From the NCBI GenBank assembly GCA_964522665.1, contig CAZFVY010000026.1, positions 1-64,000 of the forward strand: DNA of 64,000 bases. Direction: 5' to 3'. Under the pieces are notes generated by a model that made no database searches, was not told the origin of the DNA, and worked only from the letters and a program-made list of their open reading frames with translations. Made by a program: the position numbers and the translations under genes. Shown here in pieces: positions 35,777-45,064 of the stretch. Source of the DNA: CAZFVY01 sp964522665 (GTDB taxonomy: Bacteria; Verrucomicrobiota; Verrucomicrobiia; Limisphaerales; CAZFVY01). Within the stretch, counting starts at the first letter, position 1. Every line of letters begins with the position of its first letter.

Positions 35777-36217
35777 ATGCAAGCGCGACGAACGGCCAGG
35801 CGGCCGCCTTCCGATTCTACCGAAGACCATCTGGAACGCATTGCGGAACTGGTGCAGCAGAAGGGTTACGCCCGGGTCACGGACGTGGCCGAGACGTTGG
35901 GCCTGACCCGGGCGACGGTCTCCAACATGGTGCGTCGTTTGGCCGCGCGCGGGTTCCTGAATTACGAGAGGTATCGCGGTTTCAGCCTCACCGCCCAGGG
36001 CCGAGCCGTGGCCGCCCGCATCAAGACGCGGCACGAAACCGTTTCCGAGCTGTTGGGGATGCTGGGCTTAAGGCCTGAGCTTGTCGCCGCGGAGGTCGAA
36101 GACATCGAGCATCATCTTCGTCCCCAAACTCTCGATACGCTTTCGAAACTAGTGCGCTTCTGGAAGCGTCACCCGGAGCAATTGCAGTCGTTTCTTCGCT
36201 TCGCCGAGGAAAGTTGA
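35777..36217 (+). CDS. DtxR/MntR-family metal-dependent transcriptional regulator
   Basis: Metal-responsive repressor of 146 residues, matching the two-domain MntR length rather than the three-domain DtxR. An N-terminal winged helix (about 17-75) has the typical EDHLERIAELVQQKGYARVTD start and GLTRATVSNMVRRLA recognition helix. The dimerisation/metal domain contains E-V-E-D-I-E-H-H-L, where the E-x-x-E-H-H cluster is the usual Mn/Fe ligand set. The SD-like aaggcgg sits 4-6 bases before the ATG at 35777. It is divergent from the TonB-dependent receptor, which it probably represses when metal is plentiful. MntR versus iron sensor cannot be settled from sequence. Confidence 0.88.
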   Translation: MQARRTARRPPSDSTEDHLERIAELVQQKGYARVTDVAETLGLTRATVSNMVRRLAARGFLNYERYRGFSLTAQGRAVAARIKTRHETVSELLGMLGLRPELVAAEVEDIEHHLRPQTLDTLSKLVRFWKRHPEQLQSFLRFAEES

Positions 36218-36396
36218 ACGGGCATCGGGATTTAGGCTGAATCAGGCCCTGGCCGCTCGACCTTGGTCGGACTGCGCCTGACGCCCCGGGAAGCTGATCA
36301 CGCCATCGCTCGCCCGGCGCGCGGATGGTTGCCAGCCGCCGGCTTTCTCGATAACAATGTCTCCCGCGGCGCGGAACTGGCGCCCAGCGAATCTTT

Positions 36397-37278
36397 ATGT
36401 CAAATCATCGCGTTGGAATCATCGGCGGCAGCGGACTTTATCATCTCGAGGGCTTCACCGATCAGAAGTGGGTCAAGGTCAAAACCCCGTTCGGCGAGCC
36501 GTCGGATCAGTTCCTGACTGGCACCCTGAGCGGGCGTCCGGTGGTCTTCTTGCCACGCCATGCGCGCGGGCACCGGATTTTGCCCGGGGAACTGAATCAT
36601 CGCGCGAACATCTGGGCGTTGAAGAAGCTCGGGGTCTCGTGGATCATCAGCGTCAGCGCCGTCGGCTCGCTGCAGTCCAAGTACAAACCGTGCGACATCG
36701 TGGTGATCGATCAATTCGTGGATCGCACGAAAAAAGCGGCGCAACACACGTTTTTCGGCCGGGGAATCGTCGCGCATATCGCCTTCGCCGACCCGATTTG
36801 CGAGGAATTACGACAGTTGTTGGTCAAGAGCGCGCGGGCGCTCAAGGCCCGCGTTCACGATGGCGGCGCCTATGTGAACATGGAAGGCCCGGCCTTCAGC
36901 ACCCGCGCCGAGTCGATCACCAACCACAAGCTCGGCTACGACGTCATCGGCATGACCAATCTCGGCGAGGCCAAATGCGCGCGCGAGGCGGAAATCGCCT
37001 ACGCGTCGCTGGCGATGGTGACGGATTATGATTGTTGGAAAGCGGACGAAGCCCACGTGACGGTGGACATGGTGATCGCCAACCTTCAGCGCAACGCGGG
37101 CGCCGCCAAGGCGATCCTGGCCGATGTCGTGACCCGCATTCCCGACGCGCCGGGTTGTTCCTGCCACGAGGCGCTGAAGTTTGCGATTATGACCGCGCCC
37201 GATCTCTGGCCCAAGAAAACCGCCGCGGAGCTTCAACCGCTGCTGCAAAAATACCTGCCCGCCAAGAAGAAGTCGTGA
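36397..37278 (+). CDS. mtnP: S-methyl-5'-thioadenosine phosphorylase
   Basis: Purine nucleoside phosphorylase family enzyme cleaving methylthioadenosine with phosphate in methionine salvage and polyamine metabolism; 293 residues. Motifs: VGIIGGSGLYHL with the phosphate-binding GGSG at residues 10-13, FLPRHARGHRILPGELNHRAN-type segment with R-H for phosphate, EGPAFSTRAES with N-M-E-G-P-A-F-S-T for substrate, IGMTNLGEAKCAREAEI, and V-T-D-Y-D-C-W-K with the catalytic Asp. Residues such as TDYDCW indicate MTA rather than inosine/guanosine specificity. The ATG at 36397 follows an apparently gene-free 180 bp; no SAM riboswitch was recognised there. Confidence 0.94.
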   Translation: MSNHRVGIIGGSGLYHLEGFTDQKWVKVKTPFGEPSDQFLTGTLSGRPVVFLPRHARGHRILPGELNHRANIWALKKLGVSWIISVSAVGSLQSKYKPCDIVVIDQFVDRTKKAAQHTFFGRGIVAHIAFADPICEELRQLLVKSARALKARVHDGGAYVNMEGPAFSTRAESITNHKLGYDVIGMTNLGEAKCAREAEIAYASLAMVTDYDCWKADEAHVTVDMVIANLQRNAGAAKAILADVVTRIPDAPGCSCHEALKFAIMTAPDLWPKKTAAELQPLLQKYLPAKKKS

Positions 37279-37356
37279 ACCTACTGCCCGTGCGGTAAAT
37301 CCGGGTTTTGCCGTTTGCCGGGAGCGGACGCCCGGGCTAGGCTCGCGGGCACGCTT

Positions 37357-37887
37357 ATGAGTCGCGAAAGTCTCCCGGACGAAGTGGTCATGGCCACGAA
37401 GTGGTTCCAGGTGGTGGCCAAACATCCACCCGAGTGGTCCGAGCCGCATTATTCCATTCAAACGAGCGACTACGTCGCGGTGGTCGCGGTGGACGAGGCT
37501 GGTCAGTTCCTGCTCGTGCGTCAGCTGCGTCCGGCGGTGGGCGGCATGACCATCGAAATCCCCAGCGGTCATGTCGATGGCGACGAAAGCCCAGCCGAAG
37601 CCGCCCGGCGGGAGTTGCTGGAAGAGACCGGGTACGTCGCGGATGAGTTTGTCGGCGTGGCGAACCTGTCGCCGGACACCGGGCGTCTGGGAAATCGGAT
37701 GTGGTGTTTTTTTGCCGGCAACGCGCGGCGCTCGCCCGACCCGTCCCACGCGGGTGAGGCGGGAGTTGACTTCGTCCTTTACCCGGGAGGATTGCGCGCG
37801 CTGATCGCGGAGAAAGAGTTTTGCAGCGCGTTGAATTACGCGGCGTTGTTCGCGTGCGTCCTGGCGGGCCGGCTTCGCTGGGATTGA
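37357..37887 (+). CDS. Nudix hydrolase (ADP-ribose pyrophosphatase-like)
   Basis: Nudix enzyme of 176 residues from the ATG at 37357 (a TTG at 37315 is possible). The Nudix box reads G-H-V-D-G-D-E-S-P-A-E-A-A-R-R-E-L-L-E-E-T-G-Y, fitting GX5EX7REUXEEXGU exactly. Before it, VAVVAVDEAGQFLLVRQLRP and T-I-E-I-P-S-G-H-V are typical of ADP-ribose pyrophosphatases, and the S-P-D-T-G-R segment after the box fits too. It lies 78 bp after mtnP on the same strand and may be co-transcribed, though no pathway link is clear. The last bases overlap a fragment resembling dispersed-repeat family 2. Confidence 0.9.
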   Translation: MSRESLPDEVVMATKWFQVVAKHPPEWSEPHYSIQTSDYVAVVAVDEAGQFLLVRQLRPAVGGMTIEIPSGHVDGDESPAEAARRELLEETGYVADEFVGVANLSPDTGRLGNRMWCFFAGNARRSPDPSHAGEAGVDFVLYPGGLRALIAEKEFCSALNYAALFACVLAGRLRWD

Positions 37888-37914
37888 GCGAAGCAAGATT
37901 CCAGGAGGTCGTCC
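37876..37914. repeat. Possible fragment of dispersed-repeat family 2
   Basis: The sequence ctgggattgagcgaagc then ccaggaggtcgtc resembles ctgggttgaagcgcagc then cccaggaggtcgtc at 43609-43643. It runs across the Nudix stop codon, so the repeat may have supplied the gene's end. The match is short and judged by eye. Confidence 0.35.
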
Positions 37915-38254
37915 GCGATGGCGTTTCGGCGGGATCGAGCGTTGGTTCCCAAGCTGGACCTCGCGCCGCTTTTTCAGGGCGTGGCCGAGCCTCACCGCAC
38001 CCGACGTAGCGTGGCCGCTGGCCGAGGGTTCGCTTCGTAAGCGCCATTCCCCGACCAGGGCTCGGCGACTTTCCCATCGAATACCCCTTGTGTCGCCAGC
38101 GTCTTAAGTTAGACGCGGGCGCGAAAAAAAACGGGTGGCAAACGAGAATTTCTATCGCCTGACGCGGCCATTTCTGGCATAGGGTACAGGCTCAGCCGGG
38201 CTGCGCATCAGGGGTGGAACTCCGTTGCCTGGCGGACAACAATTTCTGGCAAAC
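37915..38254. other. Gene-free spacer before the cytochrome gene
   Basis: About 340 bp without a convincing frame. An A-rich run (aaaaaaaa at about 38124) and a run of low-GC bases precede the DUF1549 gene start and may hold its promoter. No recognisable RNA or repeat otherwise. Confidence 0.4.
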
Positions 38255-41200
38255 ATGACGAACCGGTGGCGCAATCAATTTCGAATCGTGGCGATGGCGG
38301 CGGCGGCGGCGGCGTTGCTCTCCCGCGGGCTGCCTGCCGGCGCGGCCGCCGCGGGGCCGCGCCCGATCGATTTCGATCATGACATTCGGCCGATCCTCTC
38401 GGAGAACTGTTTCGCCTGCCACGGCCCGGACGAACAGCAGCGCAAGGCCAAGCTTCGGCTTGACCGCAAGGACGACGCATTCAAAGCGTTGAAGTCGGGA
38501 GACTTCGCCATTGTTCCGGGCGATGTCAAGAAAAGCCAATTGCTCGCCCGCGTCACCGCGAAGGACCCGGACGACATCATGCCGCCGACCAAGACCGGCA
38601 AGAAACTTACCCCGCAACAGATCGAACTTTTGACCCAATGGGTCGGCCAGGGCGCGCATTGGCAGACGCATTGGTCGCTGATCAAACCCGAACGGCCGGC
38701 TGTTCCTCCCGTCAAGGCCAAGCGCTGGGTGCGCAATGAAATCGATAATTTCGTCGTCGCCCGTCTCGAGCAGGAAGGTCTGACGCCGTCGCCCGAGGCG
38801 GACAAAGTCACGTTGATTCGCCGGGCGGCGTATGATTTGACCGGCCTCCCGCCGACGCCGCAGGAAGTGGACGCGTTTCTCGCGGACAAGGATCCCGAGG
38901 CTTACACCCAACTCGTCGATCGCCTGCTCACCTCCCCGCGTTACGGCGAACAGATGGCGCGCTATTGGCTCGACGCCTCGCGCTACGCCGATTCGCACGG
39001 ATACCATATCGATTCCGAGCGGAGCATTTGGAAATGGCGCGATTGGGTGATCGACGCGTTTAATCAAAACCTGCCTTTCGACAAGTTTACGACTTACCAG
39101 CTGGCCGGCGATCTCCTGCCCAACGCCACCATCGAGCAAAAGGTCGCCTCCGGATACACCCGTTGCAACATGAGCACCGGTGAAGGCGGCGCGATCGAAG
39201 CCGAATACCAAGCCAAGTACACCTTCGATCGCACCGAGACCACGAGCACCGTCTGGCTCGGCCTCACGATGACTTGTTGCCGTTGTCACACCCACAAATA
39301 CGACCCGATTACGCAGCGTGAATATTACCGGATGTTCGCCTTCTTCAATAACCTTGATGTCCCGATCATGGACGGCAACCGCCCGAACCCGGACCCATTC
39401 CTAAAGCTGCCCTCGCCCGAACAGACGGAGCGTCTCGCCTGGCTCAAGAAACAGATCGGCGAAGCCCAGGACAAACTCGACGCCCCGATTCCCGACCTTG
39501 ATCACGCTCAGTCCGCCTGGGCGGCCCGCTGGCACGAGAAACTTTCCGCCCAATGGAGCGTGCTCGAGCCCGCGCGCGTGACCTCGACCAACGGCGTGAC
39601 TTTCCGGAATTTGCCGGACCACTCGACGCTCGCGGAAGGCGCCAACCCCGCCGAGGATGTTCAGGAGGCCGTGCTGCCGTTGCGCGCCGGCACGCTCGCC
39701 GCCGTCCGCCTCGAAGCGCTGCCGGATGAATCGTTGCCCGAGAAGAGCGCCGCGCGGTCCGAGGATGGGCAATTTCGGCTCTCGACCTTCGAGGCCGATT
39801 TGGTCACTCCGGTCGCCGACGGCAAGCCCGGCGAACATCACAAGCTTAAATTCAATCAGGCGGTGGCCGACGCCGAGGTGGCCGGCCACGAGGCGGGCAA
39901 AGCCATCGACGACAAGGCTGACACGAATTGGGAAGTCCCGAGCGACGTCATCGCCGCGCCTCACGCCGCCGTGTTTGCGCTCGCGGAACCGGCCGCCGCG
40001 CCGGCCGGCGCTGAACTGCATGTGACGCTGCATTATTCCGGATCGAAACTGCCGCGGACCATCGGGCGCTTCCGGCTGGCCGTCGCGCAGGACGAGCGCC
40101 TGGTCCAACTCCTGGCGCCGCCGAAACCCGAGCCGTGGCAGCTCCTCGGACCGCTCAAGGCGGCCAGCCTCACCGCCGGCCTCACGAATGACTACGGGCC
40201 GGAGAAAACCGTCGATTTGAAACAGGTGTTCGCCGGCGTGCGCGAGGAGGCCAAATGGGAGAAGCAGCCCGATTTCGTCGATGGCAAGCCCCACCAGCTC
40301 GTCGATGAATTGCACGGCGTTCACGGCGTTTACTTCCTCTATCGCACGGTCCACGTTCCAAGCGCGCGCAAACTTGATTTGAGCCTCCGCGCGGATGACG
40401 TTTTCAAGGTTTGGCTCAACGGCCAGCCGATCGCCGAGCGCGCCACGCCGGAGAAGCCGGGGGAAGGCCCGCTCAAGTTCACCGCCGAGTTGAAGGCCGG
40501 CGACAACGCGTTCCTTGTCAAGATCGTCAATCAGGTGGGCGAGGCCCGTTACACTTTCAACTCCGGCTCGGAAGACGCGGATAGCGTGACGCCGGAACTG
40601 GCGGCCCTGCTCAGCGCCGGCGCCGAACCGGTCGGCAAGGAAGGCAAGACGCTGCGCAGCTTTTATCGCCTCGGCCATTCACCCGAGCAAAAACATCTCT
40701 CGGAACAAGTGGCGCAATGGCGCGACGAAAATACCGCCGTCGAGAACGCCATCCCGATAACCTTGGTCGCCAAGGAATCGGCGGAACGGCGCAAGACGTT
40801 CATGTTGATGCGCGGCGAATATGACAAACCCGGAGACGCCGTCGATCCCGGCGTGCCGTCGGTGCTGCCGCCGCTGCCGGCGGGCGCGCCCACGAACCGG
40901 CTCGGCCTGGCCGAATGGCTGGTGGATCCCTCGCATCCGCTGACCGCGCGGGTGACCGTGAATCGTTACTGGCAGCAATACTTTGGCGTCGGCCTCGTGA
41001 AAACCGTCGAGGATTTTGGCGTGCAAGGCGAGCGGCCCTCGCACCCCGAGTTGCTCGATTGGCTCGCGACCGAGTTCATCCAGTCCGGTTGGAACGTGAA
41101 ACATCTGCAACGCCTGATCGTCACCTCGGGGACGTACCGGCAATCGTCGCGCGTCTCGCCCGCGCTGCTGGCGCGCGACCCGGAGAACCGCCTGCTGGCG

Positions 41201-41839
41201 CGCGGCCCGCGGTTTCGCATGGACGCCGAGGTCGTGCGCGATACCGCGCTCGAGGTGAGCGGATTGCTGATCGAGAAATCCGGCGGCCACAGCGTCAAGC
41301 CGTACCAGCCGCCCGGCTTGTGGGAGGCGGTCTCCTACAATAACGCGCAGAAGTATCTGCCGGACACGGGCGAAGGCCAGTACCGCCGCACGATCTACAC
41401 GTACTGGAAACGCCAGTCGCCGCCGCCGAACCTGCTGCTCTTCGACGCTCCGACGCGCGAGTATTGCACCGTGCGCCGCTCCCGCTCGAACACGCCGCTC
41501 CAGGCGCTCGTGCTGCTGAATGATCCGCAATTCGTCGAGGCCGCCCGCGCCTTCGCCCAGCGCGTGCTGGCCGGCCCGAGCGACCGCGACCGCGACCGCC
41601 TCACGCTGGCCTACCGGCTGGCCGTCGCCCGCGCGCCGCGCGCCGAGGAGCTCAAGCTGCTTCTGGACATTCTGGCCCAGCAACGCGCGGAATTCCGCCG
41701 TGATCCGGCGGGCGCGCAAAAATTCCTGGGGGTCGGCTCCTACAAAGCCGACGGCAAAGTTGATGACGCCGAGCTGGCCGCGTGGACCACGATCACCAGC
41801 ATGATCCTGAACCTGGACGAAACGATTACCAAAGGTTGA
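38255..41839 (+). CDS. Planctomycete-type cytochrome c / DUF1549-DUF1553 protein
   Basis: Exported multidomain protein of 1194 residues from the ATG at 38255. A signal peptide ([18 protein letters not shown]) is followed by the planctomycete cytochrome C domain with the haem motif C-F-A-C-H near residue 50 and [23 protein letters not shown]1549 (about nt 38690-39370) has [11 protein letters not shown] and [15 protein letters not shown]1553 (about nt 40870-41830) starts [20 protein letters not shown]. The middle (about nt 39600-40560) holds two beta-sandwich-like segments, longer than in many relatives. The gene is paired with a DUF1501 gene 10 bp downstream, the standard partner. The family is abundant in Verrucomicrobia and Planctomycetes and associated with glycan degradation, with unknown biochemistry. 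Confidence 0.93.
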   Translation: MTNRWRNQFRIVAMAAAAAALLSRGLPAGAAAAGPRPIDFDHDIRPILSENCFACHGPDEQQRKAKLRLDRKDDAFKALKSGDFAIVPGDVKKSQLLARVTAKDPDDIMPPTKTGKKLTPQQIELLTQWVGQGAHWQTHWSLIKPERPAVPPVKAKRWVRNEIDNFVVARLEQEGLTPSPEADKVTLIRRAAYDLTGLPPTPQEVDAFLADKDPEAYTQLVDRLLTSPRYGEQMARYWLDASRYADSHGYHIDSERSIWKWRDWVIDAFNQNLPFDKFTTYQLAGDLLPNATIEQKVASGYTRCNMSTGEGGAIEAEYQAKYTFDRTETTSTVWLGLTMTCCRCHTHKYDPITQREYYRMFAFFNNLDVPIMDGNRPNPDPFLKLPSPEQTERLAWLKKQIGEAQDKLDAPIPDLDHAQSAWAARWHEKLSAQWSVLEPARVTSTNGVTFRNLPDHSTLAEGANPAEDVQEAVLPLRAGTLAAVRLEALPDESLPEKSAARSEDGQFRLSTFEADLVTPVADGKPGEHHKLKFNQAVADAEVAGHEAGKAIDDKADTNWEVPSDVIAAPHAAVFALAEPAAAPAGAELHVTLHYSGSKLPRTIGRFRLAVAQDERLVQLLAPPKPEPWQLLGPLKAASLTAGLTNDYGPEKTVDLKQVFAGVREEAKWEKQPDFVDGKPHQLVDELHGVHGVYFLYRTVHVPSARKLDLSLRADDVFKVWLNGQPIAERATPEKPGEGPLKFTAELKAGDNAFLVKIVNQVGEARYTFNSGSEDADSVTPELAALLSAGAEPVGKEGKTLRSFYRLGHSPEQKHLSEQVAQWRDENTAVENAIPITLVAKESAERRKTFMLMRGEYDKPGDAVDPGVPSVLPPLPAGAPTNRLGLAEWLVDPSHPLTARVTVNRYWQQYFGVGLVKTVEDFGVQGERPSHPELLDWLATEFIQSGWNVKHLQRLIVTSGTYRQSSRVSPALLARDPENRLLARGPRFRMDAEVVRDTALEVSGLLIEKSGGHSVKPYQPPGLWEAVSYNNAQKYLPDTGEGQYRRTIYTYWKRQSPPPNLLLFDAPTREYCTVRRSRSNTPLQALVLLNDPQFVEAARAFAQRVLAGPSDRDRDRLTLAYRLAVARAPRAEELKLLLDILAQQRAEFRRDPAGAQKFLGVGSYKADGKVDDAELAAWTTITSMILNLDETITKG

Positions 41840-41849
41840 CGCTCGCTTT

Positions 41850-43307
41850 ATGAACCCCATCCGAGAACGCGAATTGTTGCTGACCCGCCGGCATTTCTTC
41901 GGCCGGGCCGCCACCGGCATCGGCGCGCTGGCCCTCGGGTCACTGCTGAACCCGAAATTGTTTTCCGCGCGCGCGGACGAGGCTCCGGGCGGCGCTTTCC
42001 CGCTCGGGCAACCGCATTTCCGCCCGACGGCCAAGCGGGTCATCTATCTCTTCATGGCGGGCGGTCCGTCGCAGATGGATCTGTACGACTACAAGCCGAC
42101 GCTGGAGAAACTGCACGAAACCGAATTGCCCGAGTCGATCCGCATGGGGCAACGCCTCACCGGCATGACGTCCGGCCAGAAATCGTTTCCGGTCGTGAAA
42201 TCGATTTTCAAATTCACCCCGCGCGGCAAGTCGGGCGCGTACGTCAGCGAGTTGCTGCCGCACATCGGCAGTTTGATGGACGACGTTTGCCTCGTGAAGA
42301 CCGTCAACACCGAGGCGATCAATCATGATCCGGCGATTACCTTCATCCAGACCGGTTTTCAACAACCGGGCCGGCCGTGCGTCGGTTCGTGGCTCAGCTA
42401 CGGCCTCGGCAGCGCGAACGAGAATCTGCCCGCCTTCATCGTGATGATCTCCAGCGGCAAGGAAAGCGATCAACCGCTTTACGGCCGCCTCTGGGGTTCC
42501 GGCTTTTTGCCCTCGCAATATCAGGGCGTCCAATTCCGCGGCGGCGGCGATCCCGTCCTCTACCTTTCCAATCCACCCGGCGTGAGCGCCACGACCCGGC
42601 GCCGCATGTTGGACGGCCTGGCGCAGTTGAACAATCGCGAGTTCCAGGCCTGCGGCGACCCGGAGATCAACGCCCGCGTCAGCCAATACGAAATGGCTTT
42701 TCGCATGCAGACTTCGGTGCCGGAACTCGTCGATGTCTCGAAGGAACCGCAGAGCGTCCTCGACAGCTATGGGCCGGACGTCAAGAAGCCCGGCTCCTTC
42801 GCCTTCAACTGTCTGCTCGCCCGCCGCATGGCCGAGCGTGGCGTGCGATTTATTCAGCTTTATCACCGCGGTTGGGACCAGCACGGCAACTTGCCCCAGC
42901 GCATTCGCGAGCAGTGCGCCGACACCGATCAACCAAGCGCCGCCCTGGTCAAGGACCTTAAATCACGCGGTTTGCTCGACGACACTTTGGTCGTCTGGGG
43001 CGGCGAATTTGGCCGCACCGTTTACAGCCAGGGCAAGATCGAAAAAGACAATTACGGCCGCGACCATCATGGCCGCTGTTACTCCGTCTGGCTGGCGGGC
43101 GGCGGCGTCAAGGCCGGCGTCACCTACGGAAAAACCGACGATTTTTGTTACAACGTCGCCGAGAACCCGGTGCATATCCACGACATGAATGCCACGATGT
43201 TGCACACCCTCGGCATCAATCACGAGAAACTGACCTACCGTTTCCAGGGCCGCGATTTCCGCCTCACCGACGTCCACGGCCAGGTCGTGAAAGACATCCT
43301 GGCGTAG
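41850..43307 (+). CDS. DUF1501 protein with Tat signal
   Basis: Exported DUF1501 protein of 485 residues. The N-terminus carries the twin-arginine motif T-R-R-H-F-F-G-R followed by a hydrophobic core ([13 protein letters not shown]), so export of a folded, probably metal-bearing protein is likely. The alkaline-phosphatase/sulfatase-like fold shows in [18 protein letters not shown] (first metal loop), [26 protein letters not shown] and a metal-rich N-Y-G-R-D-H-H-G-R. It is the invariable neighbour of DUF1549/DUF1553 genes and is presumably co-expressed with them. The actual reaction is not established. Confidence 0.93.
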   Translation: MNPIRERELLLTRRHFFGRAATGIGALALGSLLNPKLFSARADEAPGGAFPLGQPHFRPTAKRVIYLFMAGGPSQMDLYDYKPTLEKLHETELPESIRMGQRLTGMTSGQKSFPVVKSIFKFTPRGKSGAYVSELLPHIGSLMDDVCLVKTVNTEAINHDPAITFIQTGFQQPGRPCVGSWLSYGLGSANENLPAFIVMISSGKESDQPLYGRLWGSGFLPSQYQGVQFRGGGDPVLYLSNPPGVSATTRRRMLDGLAQLNNREFQACGDPEINARVSQYEMAFRMQTSVPELVDVSKEPQSVLDSYGPDVKKPGSFAFNCLLARRMAERGVRFIQLYHRGWDQHGNLPQRIREQCADTDQPSAALVKDLKSRGLLDDTLVVWGGEFGRTVYSQGKIEKDNYGRDHHGRCYSVWLAGGGVKAGVTYGKTDDFCYNVAENPVHIHDMNATMLHTLGINHEKLTYRFQGRDFRLTDVHGQVVKDILA

Positions 43308-43314
43308 CGGCCGG

Positions 43315-43380
43315 CTAGTGTAGTGTCTCATAAATAACTGGTCATTCGCGGCCAGGGATTTTTATGAGACACTACACTAG
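43315..43380. mobile_element. 66-bp MITE-like inverted repeat bordered by TA
   Basis: Perfect 20-bp arms (ctagtgtagtgtctcataaa and tttatgagacactacactag) with a further ctgg/ccag pair inside. TA dinucleotides at both ends are what a Tc1/mariner-IS630-type insertion would leave, so I read this as a tiny non-autonomous element. It lies 8 bp after the DUF1501 stop and could also act as a transcription terminator. Confidence 0.55.
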
Positions 43381-43460
43381 GCAACGACGGCTGAGCAACG
43401 ACGGCTGAGCAACGACGGCTGAGCAACGACGGCTGAGCAATGACGGCTGAACAATGATGG
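43381..43460. repeat. 14-bp tandem repeat, about 5.5 units
   Basis: The unit gcaacgacggctga is repeated head to tail from 43381; the last full copy has one change (gcaatgacggctga) and a partial copy follows (acaatgatgg). It begins at the exact base after the inverted repeat. As a minisatellite it would be prone to copy-number change. Confidence 0.9.
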
Positions 43461-43529
43461 GGCGCGCGATTTCGCGTGGAAGTTTGCGGGTCGCGTCAAG
43501 CCTACGCCGCTTGCTCGGCGGCGGGCGCG

Positions 43530-43770
43530 AATTCCAGTAGTTGACCTATTTTCGGCGGCGTGCTCCGAAGCCTCCGGTCGGAAGGGCTGAAAGCCCGGGA
43601 TGTGATAGCCTGGGTTGAAGCGCAGCGGAAACCCAGGAGGTCGTCATATTGAGTAATCATTCCGGTCTGTAAGACCGGGACCGATTCGCCTGCCCTCCGC
43701 GATTCAAAACGCCGAAACATTCAATTACTCGCACTGCGTCGCCTGTTCGGCGTGATCGTGGAAAACCTCG
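43530..43770. repeat. Dispersed repeat, family 2 copy B
   Basis: Co-linear with 11521-11760 in the same orientation; shared blocks are ggctgaaagcccg, gatagcct, cccagga, gggaccgattcgc. It precedes the AlkZ-like gene's 3' end. Confidence 0.6.
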
Positions 43771-43831
43771 CGTCACGAAAACCGCCGTCGTTCTAATCAG
43801 GCGGTTGCGGGACCAAATCCCTCGCCGAACC

Positions 43832-45055
43832 TCACTCCTCCGTTTCACCCACCGCCGCGCCTTTGCCGAACGGGTAGAGGAATTGGTTATTCGGCGCGCT
43901 CGTGAGCTTCGGCGGCAAGGCGGCGCGCTCGACGGTCACTTCCGGAATGGCCAGCGCGCCCGCGATTCGCTCGGCTGCCGATTCCAATTGTTTCCACGCG
44001 CCCCGCGGTGGCGCGCGGAAAAAACAGGCGCGCGCCGCGAGCTTTTTGTCCGACTCTTCTTCGACCTGCCAAAGGCCGACGACGTGCCCGTTCTGCAGGA
44101 TGACCGAAGTCGCGTTGCCGGCGCGATCGAACACCTGGTCGTACACCTTCGGATCGACGATGCGGTCGCGGTCGCGATACGCCATGAGGTATGCGTCCCA
44201 CGCCGGCAAGAGCGCCAGGGCATCGATTGAAACAGCCGCGGCGAGCGGCGCTAATTCCGCGCGCGGAATCCAATAGATGCCCGGATGATCGGCCACCTTG
44301 ACTTGGGCAAGTTCCGGTTCGAGCGCAGCCAAAGCCCGCGTCGATCGCGGCTTGGAGAATCCGCTCCACCAACGGAAATCAGCCTCCGTCGCCGGGCCGA
44401 AAGCCTGAAAATAAAGCGCCGCCAAAGCCGCTTCCGCCGCTTCCACCGAAACCGTTTCGCGCTCCGCGCCCGGACACCATTCGTGAAACCGGGCGTATTC
44501 GTAATTATTACTCCGCCACCCGCCGCGGACCCGTCCGCGAATCAGCCGCTTCTCATAGCAAAGCGAATGGACGATGTATTGGAACGCCCGAGAGATCGTC
44601 GGGTTATCCTTGGCCTTGGGGAGCTGGTCACGCAGTTCGCCCGGCGTTTTAGGTCCGGCGGCGATGATTCGCTCAATCGCGTCGCCGACCTCATCGATCT
44701 CCTTCTCCCGCACGCCCAGTTTCATGATCCACTGGCGCACCCGTTTGAACGATTTTTGGGCCGTGTCCTTGGTCGCCTGCAGAACCGTCGGCACATGCGG
44801 CGCCGCCACCAGGAACAGGCTCCCGCGCATGGCGCGAAACCGCGCGAAGCCATGGCGTTCGAATATCTCCTCGGCGATTTGCGCGTACGTCCGGTCGCCC
44901 GCGCGCGCGAGGATCGACAAATAAGAACTCGGCGACGCCCCGTAAACGCCCGTGAATTTCGCGTGCGCCGTATCGAACGGCGTCGCTGGGCCGCCGTGAA
45001 AACCCTGCTTGCCCGCCACGTGGGCGTTCAGCTGTTCCAGAGCAAGCGGCGTCAT
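43832..45055 (-). CDS. AlkZ-like winged-helix DNA-binding domain protein
   Basis: Member of the HTH_42/AlkZ (YcaQ/AZL) winged-helix superfamily, 407 residues, the normal length. Tandem winged-helix parts are visible, with AERIIAAGPKTPGELRDQL near residue 150 and the typical C-terminal barrel sequence LLPAWDAYLMAYRDRDRIVD near 290. In AlkZ the QxQ motif flips alkylated or crosslinked bases out; I do not see a clear QxQ, so glycosylase activity is uncertain and a DNA-binding or AlkX-like role is possible. It may still act in DNA repair. It lies alone, next to a large repeat array upstream. Confidence 0.75.
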   Translation of the reverse strand: MTPLALEQLNAHVAGKQGFHGGPATPFDTAHAKFTGVYGASPSSYLSILARAGDRTYAQIAEEIFERHGFARFRAMRGSLFLVAAPHVPTVLQATKDTAQKSFKRVRQWIMKLGVREKEIDEVGDAIERIIAAGPKTPGELRDQLPKAKDNPTISRAFQYIVHSLCYEKRLIRGRVRGGWRSNNYEYARFHEWCPGAERETVSVEAAEAALAALYFQAFGPATEADFRWWSGFSKPRSTRALAALEPELAQVKVADHPGIYWIPRAELAPLAAAVSIDALALLPAWDAYLMAYRDRDRIVDPKVYDQVFDRAGNATSVILQNGHVVGLWQVEEESDKKLAARACFFRAPPRGAWKQLESAAERIAGALAIPEVTVERAALPPKLTSAPNNQFLYPFGKGAAVGETEE

Positions 45056-45064
45056 GCCCGCGTG

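Larger units (their letters stand above)
43308..43831. other. Repeat-rich gene-free spacer
   Basis: It holds a long inverted repeat (43315-43380), a 14-bp tandem repeat (43381-43460) and dispersed-repeat family 2 copy B (43530-43770). No frame looks real. Confidence 0.6.

Noticed and set aside
36218..36396. SAM riboswitch upstream of mtnP
   Set aside because: No SAM-I, SAM-II or SAM-IV core motif could be placed; the stretch is just GC-rich spacer.
39401..40678. Minus-strand 425-residue frame inside the cytochrome gene
   Set aside because: Antisense to a protein with recognisable DUF1549 and DUF1553 domains; no motif of its own.
40679..42043. Minus-strand 454-residue frame at the DUF1553/DUF1501 junction
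   Set aside because: Antisense to both confidently assigned genes, and Arg/Gly-rich without domains.
43381..43460. CRISPR array
   Set aside because: The 14-bp units are contiguous with no spacers, and no cas gene is present.
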